Source: Pontiella desulfatans
GTDB taxonomy: Bacteria; Verrucomicrobiota; Kiritimatiellia; Kiritimatiellales; Pontiellaceae
DNA length: 64,000 nt
Reading direction: 5' to 3'
NCBI RefSeq assembly: GCF_900890425.1
Contig: NZ_CAAHFG010000004.1
Coordinates: 552,798-616,797 of the forward strand
In this document: positions 1-10,900 of the stretch, piece by piece
How the letters are laid out: every line of letters starts with the position of its first letter
Position numbering within the stretch: the first letter of the stretch is position 1
Position numbers and translations under genes: made by a program
Notes under the pieces: generated by a model
Told to the model about the DNA's origin: nothing
The model's input: only the letters and a program-made list of their open reading frames with translations
Databases searched by the model: none

Positions 1-1
1 G

Positions 2-1351
2 GCGGATTTATTCATTGTTAAGGAGCGGCTTAAGCTTTCGTTGAAGTTGGCGGCAACCGGCGTTGCCCTCGGCGCACTGGCGACCTGGCATTTCTGGACG
101 CGGATCGAATTTGAAAGCGACCGGGCCAATTTCCTGCTTTCGGCCACCGTGACGGGGGCGTTGGCATTGGCCTGGCTGGGGTTGCTGGTGTCCTATCTGG
201 CCGCCCGGCGCGTGATGGATCCCGGCCACCATAATCCGGGCGCGCGGGGCCACTTTCCTTGGTGGGCGGTGAAACTACTGCTGTTTGCCGGGGTGCTTGT
301 GGCGGGGGGCATTGCCCTGAATAAATATGCGAAAGCCGTCGAAGGCGAATTTGCCCTGCTGCGCGGGAACGATCTCCCGATGCTGGAAGCACGAATCCTG
401 GCCGATCCGGCCCTGCTGGAAAAACCCGAAGGGAAAAACGGCGGAACGCTTTTGCAGGTGGCCTTCCGGGAAAACCACCCCGAAGCGGTCGCCCTGCTGC
501 TGGCCAACGGGGCATCCCGGGAGGGGCTGGAGCAGGACGGGATGAATATAGTCGTGGCCTCGCTCGAAAACCTTCCCATGCTCAATGCCCTGCTGAATGC
601 GGGCTTCGATCCGGACAAGCCGGATGCCAAGGGCGTTCCGCCCATCCACCATGCCGTGGCCAAGCGGCTGGTTGACGCCGTTAAGGTTTTGCTCGAGGCC
701 GGGGCCCAGGTGGATGCACGCGACCAAACCTTCCGCACCCCGCTCATGCGGGTGGTCGAGGCGGACGATCTGGAAATGGCCGCACTCCTGCTGGATCACC
801 GGGCCGATGTGAATGCCTTCGACCGGCGGGGCGAGTCGCCGCTCCACCGTTCGGTGCGCAAACGCAGCGCCGAGGGCAGCCGGCTGTTGCTCGAACGCGG
901 GGGCGACCCGCGCCAATTCAATTTTTTCCACATGACCCCGCTGCACATTGCCGTGAACGGTGGCCATACCAATCTGGTTTCCATCCTCCTCGAGCGGCCC
1001 AACATGGCCGGCCTGTACGATGAAGGCGGCCGGGTTCCGCTCGACCATGCGCTCAAGGGCCATTCGTTCGAGACCGCCGACCTGCTGATCGGGGCCGGCG
1101 CGGATGTCGATTTCATTTTGGCCAACGGCGAGACGCTGATGCACGAGACCATCCTTTCGCGCGACTACCAAACCGCCCGCTACCTCATCCGTGCCGGCGC
1201 CAGCGTGCACATCCCCAACGCCAAGGGCGAAACCGCCCACGCCATCATGCGCCGCAAGCAGCTTCACGGCCTGCTTGAGCTCGTTGAAATGCGCGACAAT
1301 CCCGAGGCGTTCACCAATGCGGTGGATTCGGCGGAACTGTCCGTGGAGTAG
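2..1351 (+). CDS. Membrane-anchored ankyrin-repeat protein (5' end probably outside the window)
   Basis: The reading frame is open to the window edge, so the true start may lie upstream. The first in-frame start inside is a TTG at 41 (436 residues); an AAGGAG at 20-25 sits 15 nt before it, which is far for a ribosome site. The N-terminal 100 residues hold about three hydrophobic segments (FLLSATVTGALALAWLGLL and VKLLLFAGVLVAGGIALN are clearest). The rest, to the C-terminus, is a run of ankyrin repeats with the usual helix-turn-helix signatures (for example ADDLEMAALLLDHRADVNAF, and TPLHIAVNGGHTNLVSILLE). Ankyrin repeats bind other proteins; the partner cannot be predicted. It is likely an inner-membrane protein with a repeat domain on one face. 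The next gene begins 92 bp downstream, after a hairpin. Confidence 0.8.
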   Translation, partial: ADLFIVKERLKLSLKLAATGVALGALATWHFWTRIEFESDRANFLLSATVTGALALAWLGLLVSYLAARRVMDPGHHNPGARGHFPWWAVKLLLFAGVLVAGGIALNKYAKAVEGEFALLRGNDLPMLEARILADPALLEKPEGKNGGTLLQVAFRENHPEAVALLLANGASREGLEQDGMNIVVASLENLPMLNALLNAGFDPDKPDAKGVPPIHHAVAKRLVDAVKVLLEAGAQVDARDQTFRTPLMRVVEADDLEMAALLLDHRADVNAFDRRGESPLHRSVRKRSAEGSRLLLERGGDPRQFNFFHMTPLHIAVNGGHTNLVSILLERPNMAGLYDEGGRVPLDHALKGHSFETADLLIGAGADVDFILANGETLMHETILSRDYQTARYLIRAGASVHIPNAKGETAHAIMRRKQLHGLLELVEMRDNPEAFTNAVDSAELSVE

Positions 1352-1386
1352 TATAAAATACTAATTTTATACCCCGGGTTTTTTTA
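1351..1386 (+). terminator. Hairpin plus T-run after the ankyrin gene
   Basis: A perfect 9-bp stem (GTATAAAAT at 1351-1359, ATTTTATAC at 1364-1372, 4-nt loop) begins on the last base of the TAG stop codon. CCCCGGG and then seven T follow. The stem is AT-rich and the T-run is about 6 nt away, so it is an imperfect intrinsic terminator. Confidence 0.5.
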
Positions 1387-1443
1387 TCGACGCATCATCT
1401 GTTCCCGTGCCATAAACTTTTCAAATTCTTTGTATATCAAACA

Positions 1444-4400
1444 ATGGGGGTTGTTATGGTGGGGAAATTCGGCGTTATGCCATCGCTTTGCGCGTTGGTC
1501 GTTTTCACGTTTTGTTCAGCAGGTTTTGCGCAGTCCAACCCGATTGAGAACCAGGGTATAGTGACGGTCTCGGGAGCCTGGAATGTTTCCACGAACCTTT
1601 GGGTTGGCCTATATACGGGCGGGAATGGCCTGGTCGTCACCAACGGCGGAGAGGTTTCGACGGCCTATTATACCTATGTGGGGCACGATGCCGCTTCCGA
1701 CAGCAACCGGGTTGTCATTGCCGGGGCGGGTTCCGAAATCAGGTGCAATGGAACCCGGGTGGGCCTTTACGGATCGAACAACTCCCTGAGAATCGAGGAC
1801 GGCGGCAAGTTCTACAGCTCCATATCCGGCTACTATTCAGCCGTCGGGGATTGGCAGGGGAGCGATCACAACACGCTCGTTGTCGATGGAGCCGGTTCGC
1901 TATGGGATGCGAACTATGTCGCGATTGGCAACAACAGCTCCTTCAACAGCCTCATTGTCACCAATGGCGGATATGTCTTTGCCGACGTTTCCATGCTGGT
2001 CGGGCGCAGGAGTGGCGCGGCGAACAACAAGGTAGTGGTTACCGGTGCGGGGTCGAAGGTTGATGTTGCTTGGCATCTGTACCTGGGTTGCCAGTGGTCC
2101 GACACCCATACGAACGTGACCGATTCCGGTGGTTCGGGCAATACGGTGCGGCTCGAAGACGGCGGGGTGATGGATGTGGTTGGGTTTATCTTCAACCGCA
2201 ACCAATCCAGGATTTTGCTGGGCGAGGAAGCGAAGCTCTATTGCGGAGGGAACTACACCCAGGTCTCAGGCGCGGATCTGCAGCTGACCTGTGCGCCCGA
2301 TCCTTTGAAGAGCAGCCAGTTGATTGTTTCGGGCATTGCGGAACTCGGTGGGGATCTGGCGCTGGAGCTTTCCGATGGTTTTGTTCCTGCCGATGGGTAT
2401 TCGGTGAAAATACTCTCAATTTCCGGCCAGGTATCCGGCCAGTTCGACTCGGTCGTGCTCCCGGAGCTGCCACCGGACTTGACTTGGGAACTTTCAAAAC
2501 TCTACACCGAGGGAACCGTGTCGGTTGCCGGCCCCGGGGAGCCTTCCGAAGTAAATGGTTACAAATGGCTGGACCTGAACACCAACGGCATCTGGGATGC
2601 CGAGGAGCCGCCCCTGGAAAACTGGACGATCTATGCGGACTTGAACACCAACCTGAGGCTGGATGACGAGGAACCATTCGACCTGACGGACGCTTCCGGC
2701 AGCTACTCGCTGCTGGTTCCCTCCGGCAACCGGATGATCGGGGAGGTTGTTCCCGCGGATTGGATGCAGACCTTTCCCGGAGGAACCGGGGAGGCCGACT
2801 ACAGCAATACGCTTTCCCGGTTGAACAGCTGCTATGCGCCCAACATTCTTAGTTTCGGTTTCACCAAACTTCCGCCCGCTTCCGGCGATGGCATGCTGTC
2901 GGTTTATGCCATCGCCGACCTGAATAGCAGTTCCGAATATCTGGGACTGGTTGCCGATGGCCAGTCGCTCGGAAATCTTTTTGTTAGCGGGGGGACCCAG
3001 ATGTCGGTTTCTACAACGGATGTGGTTTTGGAACAATCGATGTTGAATGGTTGGCTTGCGGATCAATCCATATCCTTCCAGGCAACCCCGTCGAGTTATG
3101 TGGCCAACTTGGGCTCGACGGTGCTGCGCCTAACCCTGAGCTATCCCACGGCGGGTGGCCTGCACTCGCTGGATCTGGATTCCGGTAGCATCGTAACCAA
3201 CCTTAATTTCGGCAACATGATTACGGGCTTGTACGTGCGGGTCGATCTGCCCGTAGCGGCGACCGAAGGCGATGGCGAGCTGATTGGGCAACTCCAGCTG
3301 CGCCATCCCGCCTATGTGGACACCCCCGTGGCTTTGTCGAGCGATGCCCCAACCGCACTGGCCGTTCCCACCAATGCCGTCGTTGTTCCTGCCGGGGAAT
3401 CGAACGCGGTGTTCAGCGCGTGGGTCCTCGACGATGCCCGATTGGACGGAACCCAGCCCATAACCGTGCGGGCGACGTCCCCCGGCTACCAGGCGGCCGT
3501 TCATCAGATGATCATACACGACAACGAGACGGCGGCGATGACCCTGTCGTTGCCCCAGACCACGTTCGAGGGAGCCGGCACCATTTCCGGCGTGCTCCAG
3601 CTCGATCGTGCCCCCGATACCAACATTGTGGTTGAACTGGTTTCCAACAACCCCGGCAAGATCGGCGGGGCAAGCATCGTGGTGCCGACCGGGCAAACGT
3701 TCGTTTCCTTTTCCCTGCCCGTGGTCGACAACGCCATAATCGACGGCGTGCAAACCGCGACCATTGAGGCGCGGGTGGAAAACTGGACCTCTGTCCAGGC
3801 CTTTGTCTTCGTGTTCGATAATGAAACAACGGGCATCGGCCTGCAGTTGCCGGCCTCGCTGAGCGAGGGCGACGGTATTGCCACCAACGCCGGAACCGTC
3901 ACCCTTACGGGAACCACGCCCGTCGATGTAAACGTCCTGCTCACCGCTTCCGATCCCTACGAAATCGGCGTCCCCATGTTCGTTACAGTGCCCGCCGGAA
4001 CCAATTCCGCGCCGTTCGATATCGTGGTGATCGACGATGCCGAAACCGACGGTACACAGCAGGTTTCGTTGTTGGCCGAGGCACCCGGTTATGTGCCGGC
4101 CCAAAAATCCCTCAACATTGCCGACAACGATGTGCACCATCTAGAAGTCGGTTTGCCGGAGGGAGACCTCGATGTGGCCACTCCGGTTGCTCTCAGCGTC
4201 ACGGCCAAGACCATCGATGGGTTCGTGGTTGTTGATTATGCCGAAACCCTCAACCTGACGGCATCCGGCGACGAAGGTGCGGTGCCCGTCGATCCATCGC
4301 TCGCAACCAATGCCGTTGGTGGAGTGATCAGTGCGGAAATCGCCTTTGGCCGCATCGCCAACAAGGTTCAACTGTTCGTCGAGGATGGCCTCGGCATGCG

Positions 4401-7400
4401 CGGAACCAGCACCGTCTTCAACGTCCTCGGTTCACTGGTTTCGATCACGCCGGCAGCCCTCACCAACACCTGGGTGGAGGTGGACGCAGCGGTTACCCGC
4501 ACCCTGGTCGTCTCCAACGCCGGCAACGCCGACCTCGAGTTCGAGATTCCTGGGGTACTGTCTGGCGGCGGAGCTGTGACCAATGCTCCGATCGAAGGCT
4601 TGGTTGCTGATTATCCGTTTAACGGAAATGCCCTCGATGAAACAGGCAATGGATTTAATGGAACCGTTGTTGGCGCAGCTTTGGCCGCGGATCGCAACGG
4701 TAATGCCGACAGCGCCTATGGTTTCGACGGAGTTGATGACTATATTGAGTTGGGCAATAGTCTGGGAACGGCAAGTACGACCTTTACTGTTTCGGCCTGG
4801 ATGAATTCTTCGAATCCCAGGTATCAAATTCTGGTCAGTAAAAAACCCAGCGGGATTTGGTTGCCGGGACAATGGCAGTTTTTTGTCAACGCATCGCAAG
4901 TAAGTTTTGGTTTCTGTAACCAGATTGACAGTCTTCAACAAGCGGTGGTCGATGTAAACCTCCATGATGGGGAATGGCACCATGTTTGCGGTATTTTGGA
5001 GGCGAATCGATCTCTACTTTACGTCGATGGGCAGGCCATGGCTACAAACACTTCTGTTGGGTTGGCAAGCCAATACAATATTCCCATTCGGATCGGAGAC
5101 CGGAATAACAGTTCCGGTAGGCAGTTCTTTGATGGATTGCTTGATGATGTGCAGATTTATGATCGGGCATTGAATGCATCTGAAGTTGCTCAACTCTACA
5201 ACGCACCGCAACCTTCTTCTATTGCTATTGATGCGAACCTGGTTGTCAATGGGGATTTCGAGGGAGGGAATGTCGGATTTAAATCCGCCTATGTCTATAC
5301 ACCGGCCAGCAATTCGGCGGCGAAAGGAATCTATACGGTGGCCGACGATTCGCTTGCCTGGAATGGAAGCTTTGCCACAACGATGAAGGATCACACCTCG
5401 GGAGCTGGCCAGATGCTGATGGCCACGGGAAGCTCTGCCGCAAATACGGTGGTTTGGCAGCAAGACGTTGCGGTGGTCGCCGGCGAGACCTACGATTTCT
5501 CCGCATGGACGGCTGGTTTGTCCGATCTATACCTGGCAACACTCGACTTCCGGATCGATGGGGCTTCCATCGGCTCGGTCGCCACGGAAAACCACACGTG
5601 GAAACCATTTGCTGCCGAATGGATGACTACGAACTCTGGAACGGTAACGCTCAGTGTTGTCGATACCATGGTAATCCCGCCGTTCCTCCCGTTCGGCAAC
5701 AGTTTCGCCCTCGACGATATTTCATTCGCGCTTGTCGGCGGAGGTGAAACCAATCCACCGGATGAAGGCCTCGTCGCTCACTATCCCTTCAACGGCAATG
5801 CCAGCGATGAATCGGGGAATGGGCATGATGGAGCGGTCAATGGCGCAACGTTGACTGCCGACCGCTTCGGTAATCCCAACAGTGCCTATTTGTTCGATGG
5901 GACGGATGACTACATTGCAGTGGCCGACCATGTTGATCTTCGGTTGAGCAATACCGATTTTTCCATAAGCGCATGGTTTAATGAATCGGCGAGTAATCCC
6001 TCCTCCCTTAATACGCTGCTGGCGAAGCGGAATCCCTATCCCACCCAACAGGAGGGATGGATGTATGGGATCACCGGTCAAACCTTTGGTGGGGGTATCC
6101 CTGGGAAATTAAGATACTTTGTATCCTCGGGGAGCGATCCGTATTGTACGGGGAATGCGATAATACCTCAATCGACCTGGCATCATTCGGTCATGACCTA
6201 CGAAGTTGCCTCTGGAACCATCAGCTTCTACGTGGATGGTGTCCTGGATTCCCAGCATCCAGGTATGCCGGTGCCGAATGCATCGACGAGCATGGAAATG
6301 AACATTGGAAGAGATAGCCGCGGCGCGGATAATCTCTTCCATGGAATCATCGACGATATCCAAATCTACAACCGGGCACTGTCCGCCACCGAGGTTGCCG
6401 ATCTCTATGAGGAAAAAGATGATGGCGGCGACGATCCTTGGCTCACGGTCGAGCCGGCTTCCGGAACCGTTCCGCCGGGTGGCAGTGTTGAGGTTGCGGT
6501 CACGTTCAATGCGAATGGTTTGAACGCGGGGGAGCATTTGGAGGATGTTTTGCAGATCATCTGCAACGATGCGTTCTCGCCGACCAATCCCGTTCCCGTT
6601 TCCATGGATGTGATTGGCGGCGGCATTACGCTGCTCCCGGGGCATTTGGACTTTGGATCGCTGGAGGTTGGACTCCTGGCAACCAACGCGCTGGCCGTGG
6701 TGAACAGCGCGACAAACGAGGTCGGGGTGCAGCTGGCGTGCGACAATCCCTACTTCGTGCTGCCCATCACCAACACGCTTGTCCAGGCGGGGCAGACCGT
6801 ACACCTCCCGGTCTGGTTCAATGCCCAGCGGATCGGGACGAATGCCGCCGTGCTGACCTGTGTGCCCGATGCCGACACGAACAAAACCGCGAGCGCAACC
6901 CTGGGCGCGAATGTCTACATCGTGAGTGCAACGAATGAGCAAAAGGTGATTACCTTCGATCCCGCTCCGGTTCCCAATGATGGGGCGACGATCCTGGGAT
7001 ACGGCGAAAAGGGCTATGGCTTCGCCATTCCGAACTACATGTACCACTACGATAGCGGTCGGTCTGGCGTGGCCGACAATGGAACCGGCTTCCTGCTTTT
7101 CAACACGGCGGGCGGTTCGCCGCTGGTGATTGCGCCGACCAACGGGGCAACGTTTAGCGTACTGCGGATTGACCTCTCGGAATACAGCATGTCGTTTGAC
7201 TATCCCGCCCCCGTAGCCTTCAAGGGCAACAAAGCGGATGGCGGCGAGGTCAGCGTGACCTTCTCGACCGATGGGGCCATGGATGGGCCGGGCGGAGACG
7301 CCGACTTTGAAACCTTCGTCTTTCCGGCCGAGTTCACGGATCTGGTATCGCTGGAGGTGGCGTCCGACTTCTATGGCATGGACAACCTCGAGGTGGTCGA

Positions 7401-7782
7401 GAATACGGTGATCATGCCGCTGGACGCCTATTTGGCGTGGCGCGGCGGATACCTGCCGCAGTCCGCCGCCGGCTCCGGTTTGTGGGAGGATTTCGATGGC
7501 GATGGGCAGAACAACTTTGCCGAATTCATCGCCGGGATGGATCCAACCAATCCGGCATCTTGTTTCATGGTCGATTCGGTCAACACATCGACCAATGGGG
7601 CATTTGTGCTCAACTGGGAATCGGTGACCGGTCGCGTTTATTCCGTCCAGTGGAAGGAAAGCATGACCAATGGATTCCAGCATGTGGAAAGCAACCTGCG
7701 CCATCCGCGGAACAGCTACACCGACACCGTGCATCGTGTGGAAGGCAGCGGTTTCTACTCCATTGAAGTCGAGCTGGACTAA
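1444..7782 (+). CDS. Giant secreted multi-domain protein with T5SS/PEP-CTERM repeats, Calx-beta-like and two LamG-like domains
   Basis: 2112 residues. A signal peptide (hydrophobic LCALVVFTFCSAGFAQ) ends near residue 29; ATG at 1456 is an alternative start. Domains in order: about 30-300, T5SS/PEP-CTERM-associated repeats (GAGS, LxVGxxGxxNxLxVxxGGxV); about 367-450, an SdrD-B-like segment (VNGYKWLDLNTNGIWDAEEP); about 595-900, three Calx-beta-like repeats each ending in a DNE or DND motif; about 1047-1260 and 1437-1655, two LamG/concanavalin-like domains (YPFNGNALDETGNGFNGTV, VDGVLDSQ); between them a CBM-like jelly-roll segment; about 1660-1725, an ASH/HYDIN-like domain; and a C-terminal 95-residue domain (DGDGQNNFAEFIAGMDPTNP to GFYSIEVELD). 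It has neither a PEP-CTERM tail nor a beta-barrel. It is probably a surface or matrix protein binding carbohydrate or protein. It is first of three adjacent repeat proteins. Confidence 0.85.
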   Translation: MGVVMVGKFGVMPSLCALVVFTFCSAGFAQSNPIENQGIVTVSGAWNVSTNLWVGLYTGGNGLVVTNGGEVSTAYYTYVGHDAASDSNRVVIAGAGSEIRCNGTRVGLYGSNNSLRIEDGGKFYSSISGYYSAVGDWQGSDHNTLVVDGAGSLWDANYVAIGNNSSFNSLIVTNGGYVFADVSMLVGRRSGAANNKVVVTGAGSKVDVAWHLYLGCQWSDTHTNVTDSGGSGNTVRLEDGGVMDVVGFIFNRNQSRILLGEEAKLYCGGNYTQVSGADLQLTCAPDPLKSSQLIVSGIAELGGDLALELSDGFVPADGYSVKILSISGQVSGQFDSVVLPELPPDLTWELSKLYTEGTVSVAGPGEPSEVNGYKWLDLNTNGIWDAEEPPLENWTIYADLNTNLRLDDEEPFDLTDASGSYSLLVPSGNRMIGEVVPADWMQTFPGGTGEADYSNTLSRLNSCYAPNILSFGFTKLPPASGDGMLSVYAIADLNSSSEYLGLVADGQSLGNLFVSGGTQMSVSTTDVVLEQSMLNGWLADQSISFQATPSSYVANLGSTVLRLTLSYPTAGGLHSLDLDSGSIVTNLNFGNMITGLYVRVDLPVAATEGDGELIGQLQLRHPAYVDTPVALSSDAPTALAVPTNAVVVPAGESNAVFSAWVLDDARLDGTQPITVRATSPGYQAAVHQMIIHDNETAAMTLSLPQTTFEGAGTISGVLQLDRAPDTNIVVELVSNNPGKIGGASIVVPTGQTFVSFSLPVVDNAIIDGVQTATIEARVENWTSVQAFVFVFDNETTGIGLQLPASLSEGDGIATNAGTVTLTGTTPVDVNVLLTASDPYEIGVPMFVTVPAGTNSAPFDIVVIDDAETDGTQQVSLLAEAPGYVPAQKSLNIADNDVHHLEVGLPEGDLDVATPVALSVTAKTIDGFVVVDYAETLNLTASGDEGAVPVDPSLATNAVGGVISAEIAFGRIANKVQLFVEDGLGMRGTSTVFNVLGSLVSITPAALTNTWVEVDAAVTRTLVVSNAGNADLEFEIPGVLSGGGAVTNAPIEGLVADYPFNGNALDETGNGFNGTVVGAALAADRNGNADSAYGFDGVDDYIELGNSLGTASTTFTVSAWMNSSNPRYQILVSKKPSGIWLPGQWQFFVNASQVSFGFCNQIDSLQQAVVDVNLHDGEWHHVCGILEANRSLLYVDGQAMATNTSVGLASQYNIPIRIGDRNNSSGRQFFDGLLDDVQIYDRALNASEVAQLYNAPQPSSIAIDANLVVNGDFEGGNVGFKSAYVYTPASNSAAKGIYTVADDSLAWNGSFATTMKDHTSGAGQMLMATGSSAANTVVWQQDVAVVAGETYDFSAWTAGLSDLYLATLDFRIDGASIGSVATENHTWKPFAAEWMTTNSGTVTLSVVDTMVIPPFLPFGNSFALDDISFALVGGGETNPPDEGLVAHYPFNGNASDESGNGHDGAVNGATLTADRFGNPNSAYLFDGTDDYIAVADHVDLRLSNTDFSISAWFNESASNPSSLNTLLAKRNPYPTQQEGWMYGITGQTFGGGIPGKLRYFVSSGSDPYCTGNAIIPQSTWHHSVMTYEVASGTISFYVDGVLDSQHPGMPVPNASTSMEMNIGRDSRGADNLFHGIIDDIQIYNRALSATEVADLYEEKDDGGDDPWLTVEPASGTVPPGGSVEVAVTFNANGLNAGEHLEDVLQIICNDAFSPTNPVPVSMDVIGGGITLLPGHLDFGSLEVGLLATNALAVVNSATNEVGVQLACDNPYFVLPITNTLVQAGQTVHLPVWFNAQRIGTNAAVLTCVPDADTNKTASATLGANVYIVSATNEQKVITFDPAPVPNDGATILGYGEKGYGFAIPNYMYHYDSGRSGVADNGTGFLLFNTAGGSPLVIAPTNGATFSVLRIDLSEYSMSFDYPAPVAFKGNKADGGEVSVTFSTDGAMDGPGGDADFETFVFPAEFTDLVSLEVASDFYGMDNLEVVENTVIMPLDAYLAWRGGYLPQSAAGSGLWEDFDGDGQNNFAEFIAGMDPTNPASCFMVDSVNTSTNGAFVLNWESVTGRVYSVQWKESMTNGFQHVESNLRHPRNSYTDTVHRVEGSGFYSIEVELD

Positions 7783-7792
7783 AAGGGAAATA

Positions 7793-7864
7793 GCCACGAA
7801 GAGGCACAAAAAACACAAAGGCAAAGCAGCCCGGGTCTTCGTGATTTTTGAGCCTCTTTGTGGC
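7793..7864. repeat. Intergenic imperfect palindrome
   Basis: Arms GCCACGAAGAGGC (7793-7805) and AGCCTCTTTGTGGC (7851-7864) pair with two mismatches. Internal A-rich and T-rich stretches extend the stem. It lies between two adhesin genes, 10 bp after the first one's stop codon, and codes for nothing. Confidence 0.7.
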
Positions 7865-7918
7865 AAATCAAGCCAGGTAAATTAGGGGCTTCAGGGGAAG
7901 CCATTTGGGGACGTTGAG

Positions 7919-10900
7919 ATGAAGAAAAGAATATCAGGTTCAGTTTGGTTCCGAGCGGTCGTGTCCCGCGCTAATGGAGGGCCCGGGTGTGCCGTGGGCT
8001 CGCTTCGCGTCACCCGGGCCGCGGTCGGGGTGGAACCCGACCCTCCAAATGGTCGAATAAAGTCCCGATGTATAGCACTGGCGGCGCTCGCGGCCTGCAT
8101 GGTGGCGCAGGGCTACGACAATCCAATCGAGGGCGGAACCACGCAGGTGGTCACCGACCAATGGAACGTGCCGGTGCCTTGGCTGATGGTCGGCTCCAAC
8201 ACCGGCAGCAACACGCTGTTTGTGTCGAGCGGCGGCGAGGTCAACAACCAGATCGGCACCATCGGCCACAACGCTTCCTCCATGGGCAACTCGGCATTCG
8301 TCAGCGGCTCCAATGCGGTATGGAATAGTGCCCTTGAGCTGTCCGTCGGCAACCTCGGAAGCGACAACGATCTGGGGATCTTTGGCGGTGGCCGTGTGAA
8401 TACCGCGAATGCCTACATTGGCAAGGCTTCCTCCAACAACTTCGTGGCCATAAGCGGTGAAGGCTCGGAGCTTTCGGCCACCACCTTGCACCTGGGGCAC
8501 ACGGGATCCGAAAACTCCATGGGCGTATTCGGCGGCGGACGCATCTCTTCCGCCAATGCAAGCATTGGCCATTGGATCGGCGCGAACGGCAACTATGCCC
8601 TTGTGTCCGGCACCAACTCGGTTTGGGATAATGCCGGCACCTTGAACGTTGGCGTGTATGGCGCGGACAGCATGCTGATGGTCACGGATGCCGGCACGGT
8701 TCGCAGCGCCGCGGTCAATGTGGGAGCCCAATTCTCCTCCTCGAACAACACCGTTTCGCTATGGGGCGACGGTGCCCTGCTGGATGCCGGCGAGTTGAAT
8801 ATTGGTGGAACCGCCACAACCACCGGCGGAACCGGCAACCGGGTTTCCGTCCGCGACGGCGCCACCGTCGCCACCACCGACCTCACCATCCACGCCGGAA
8901 ACAATTTCGATCTCAACGATGGCGGAACCTTTGCCATCAACAGTGATTTCAACGTACAGACTTCCGGCTTCAACTGGAACGATGGCGGGCACCTTTCAGT
9001 CTCTGGCTCTTTGACAGGCATGCCGGTCTCCGTCGCCTATACCTACAACTTCGAAATGCTGGATGGATCGAGGCGACAGCTGTCATTGGATGGCGGAAGC
9101 TGGGTTGCCTCCGGGGATAATTCAATGGGGGTTGGCCTACATGGAGATGGGAATAGTTTGAACCTTACGAACGGCGCAACTGCCCATACGGACAGGCACT
9201 TCATGATGGGGGTTAATGCTGGGGCAGATGACAATGGCGTTAGTGTTCACGGGACGGGATCATTGCTGGAAGTAGGGTGGGGCTTAATCGTTGGCCAGGA
9301 TTCGAAGAATAACTCACTTGCCGTATCCGATGGCGGGCGTGTCAGCAGCAGTAATGGAAATATCGGTACTTTAAGGAGTGCCGATAATAACCAGGCGACC
9401 GTTTCCGGCGATGGTTCCCGTTGGGACATGACCTCGGGTTTAATTGTGGGCTCATCTGGAAACCATAACTCCTTAAGTGTTGAAGATGGTGGTCAGCTAT
9501 CAAGTGACTACGCGTATATCGGATATGGTGATCAAGCAAATAGTTCCTATGGGTATGGTAACCAGGTGAAGGTTTCTGGCAATGGATCGGCTTGGTCTAA
9601 CAAGACTCACCTTACGGTTGGATACCGAGGATCTCGGAACTTGCTCCAAATTGAAGATGGCGGTTTTGTCGAGAGCCGTGAGGTTGTTCTGGGAAGCCAG
9701 TCTGGCGCAAATGGCAATTCCATTATTGTGGACGGAAACCAATCGGAGCTCTCGATTGGTAGTGGCCTTTATCTTGGAGGTCATAAGATCCGCACAAATT
9801 GGATTAATGGTGGTACCGGCAACTTGCTGACAGTTGAAAATGGTGGCCGAGTATTGGTCGGAGAGATGGATGAGTCGAACTTGTCGAAGATAGGAAGTCA
9901 TGCTTCGATAGTGGTTGGTGGAACCAACGGGGTGGCTGAAATTATTGTCGGGAATGGATCGGTCATCAACAGCGAACGTGCATACCTCGGTCTCGGCGAA
10001 GGCGAAACCGGTTCAATCTCCATCGGCAAGGATTCGGTCTGGACAAATTCCGACTGGCTGTATGTCGGCAAGGGCGGCGACGGCAACTCCCTGCTGATCC
10101 AGGATGGAAGCAAGGTGGATTCCGGTCTCACGCTGATTGGCTACGACGCTTCCGCATCGAACAACAGCATGGTGGTAACCGGAGCAGGTTCCGAACTGGA
10201 CGTCTCATCAATCCATGTCGGGCGCGAAGGTAGCGGCAACCAGTTGGAAATATTGAATGGCGCCTCGGCGTCGATCGGCGGGCTATACATGTCCAGCGAA
10301 GGGCGCTCCAGCAACAACGTCGCAATCATCGACGGGGTAGGCTCCACCATGGACGTTTCCGAATTGTACGTGGGCTACGAAGGGGACGGCAACCATGTGC
10401 AGATCACCGGCGGTGGCAAGGTGGTTGCCGACTATACCCAGTTGGGTCGGAGTTTTATTTCCGCCGACAACAGCATGCTGGTTTCCGGCGAAGGCTCGGT
10501 GCTGAGCAACAACAACTCCATGTATGTCGGCTACTGGGGCGACAACAACAGCCTGGTCATTGCGGATGGTGGCAAGGTCTACACCCGGTCGCAGTTCGCC
10601 ATGAGCGATTCGGCGGCCTCGACCGGCAACACCGTGGTGGTCACCGGCAATGGCTCCGTGCTTGAGAGTGCTTCGGGATCATTCATGGTCGGCATCTCCG
10701 GCGGCCAAAACACCATGCAGGTGCTCGACGGCGCGCAGGTGTCCAACACCGGCAATGCACTCGTTGGCTACCAATATCAATCCGACAACAACACCGTCCT
10801 GGTGTCCGGCACCAACTCCGCCTGGCGCAATACCGGCAAGCTCTCCGTCGGCTATTCCGGCGAAGACAACGCGCTGCTCGTTTCCGATGGCGGACTGCTC

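Noticed and set aside
6109-7866. 585-codon open frame antisense to the end of the 2112-residue protein
   Set aside because: Shadow of a conserved C-terminal domain on the plus strand.
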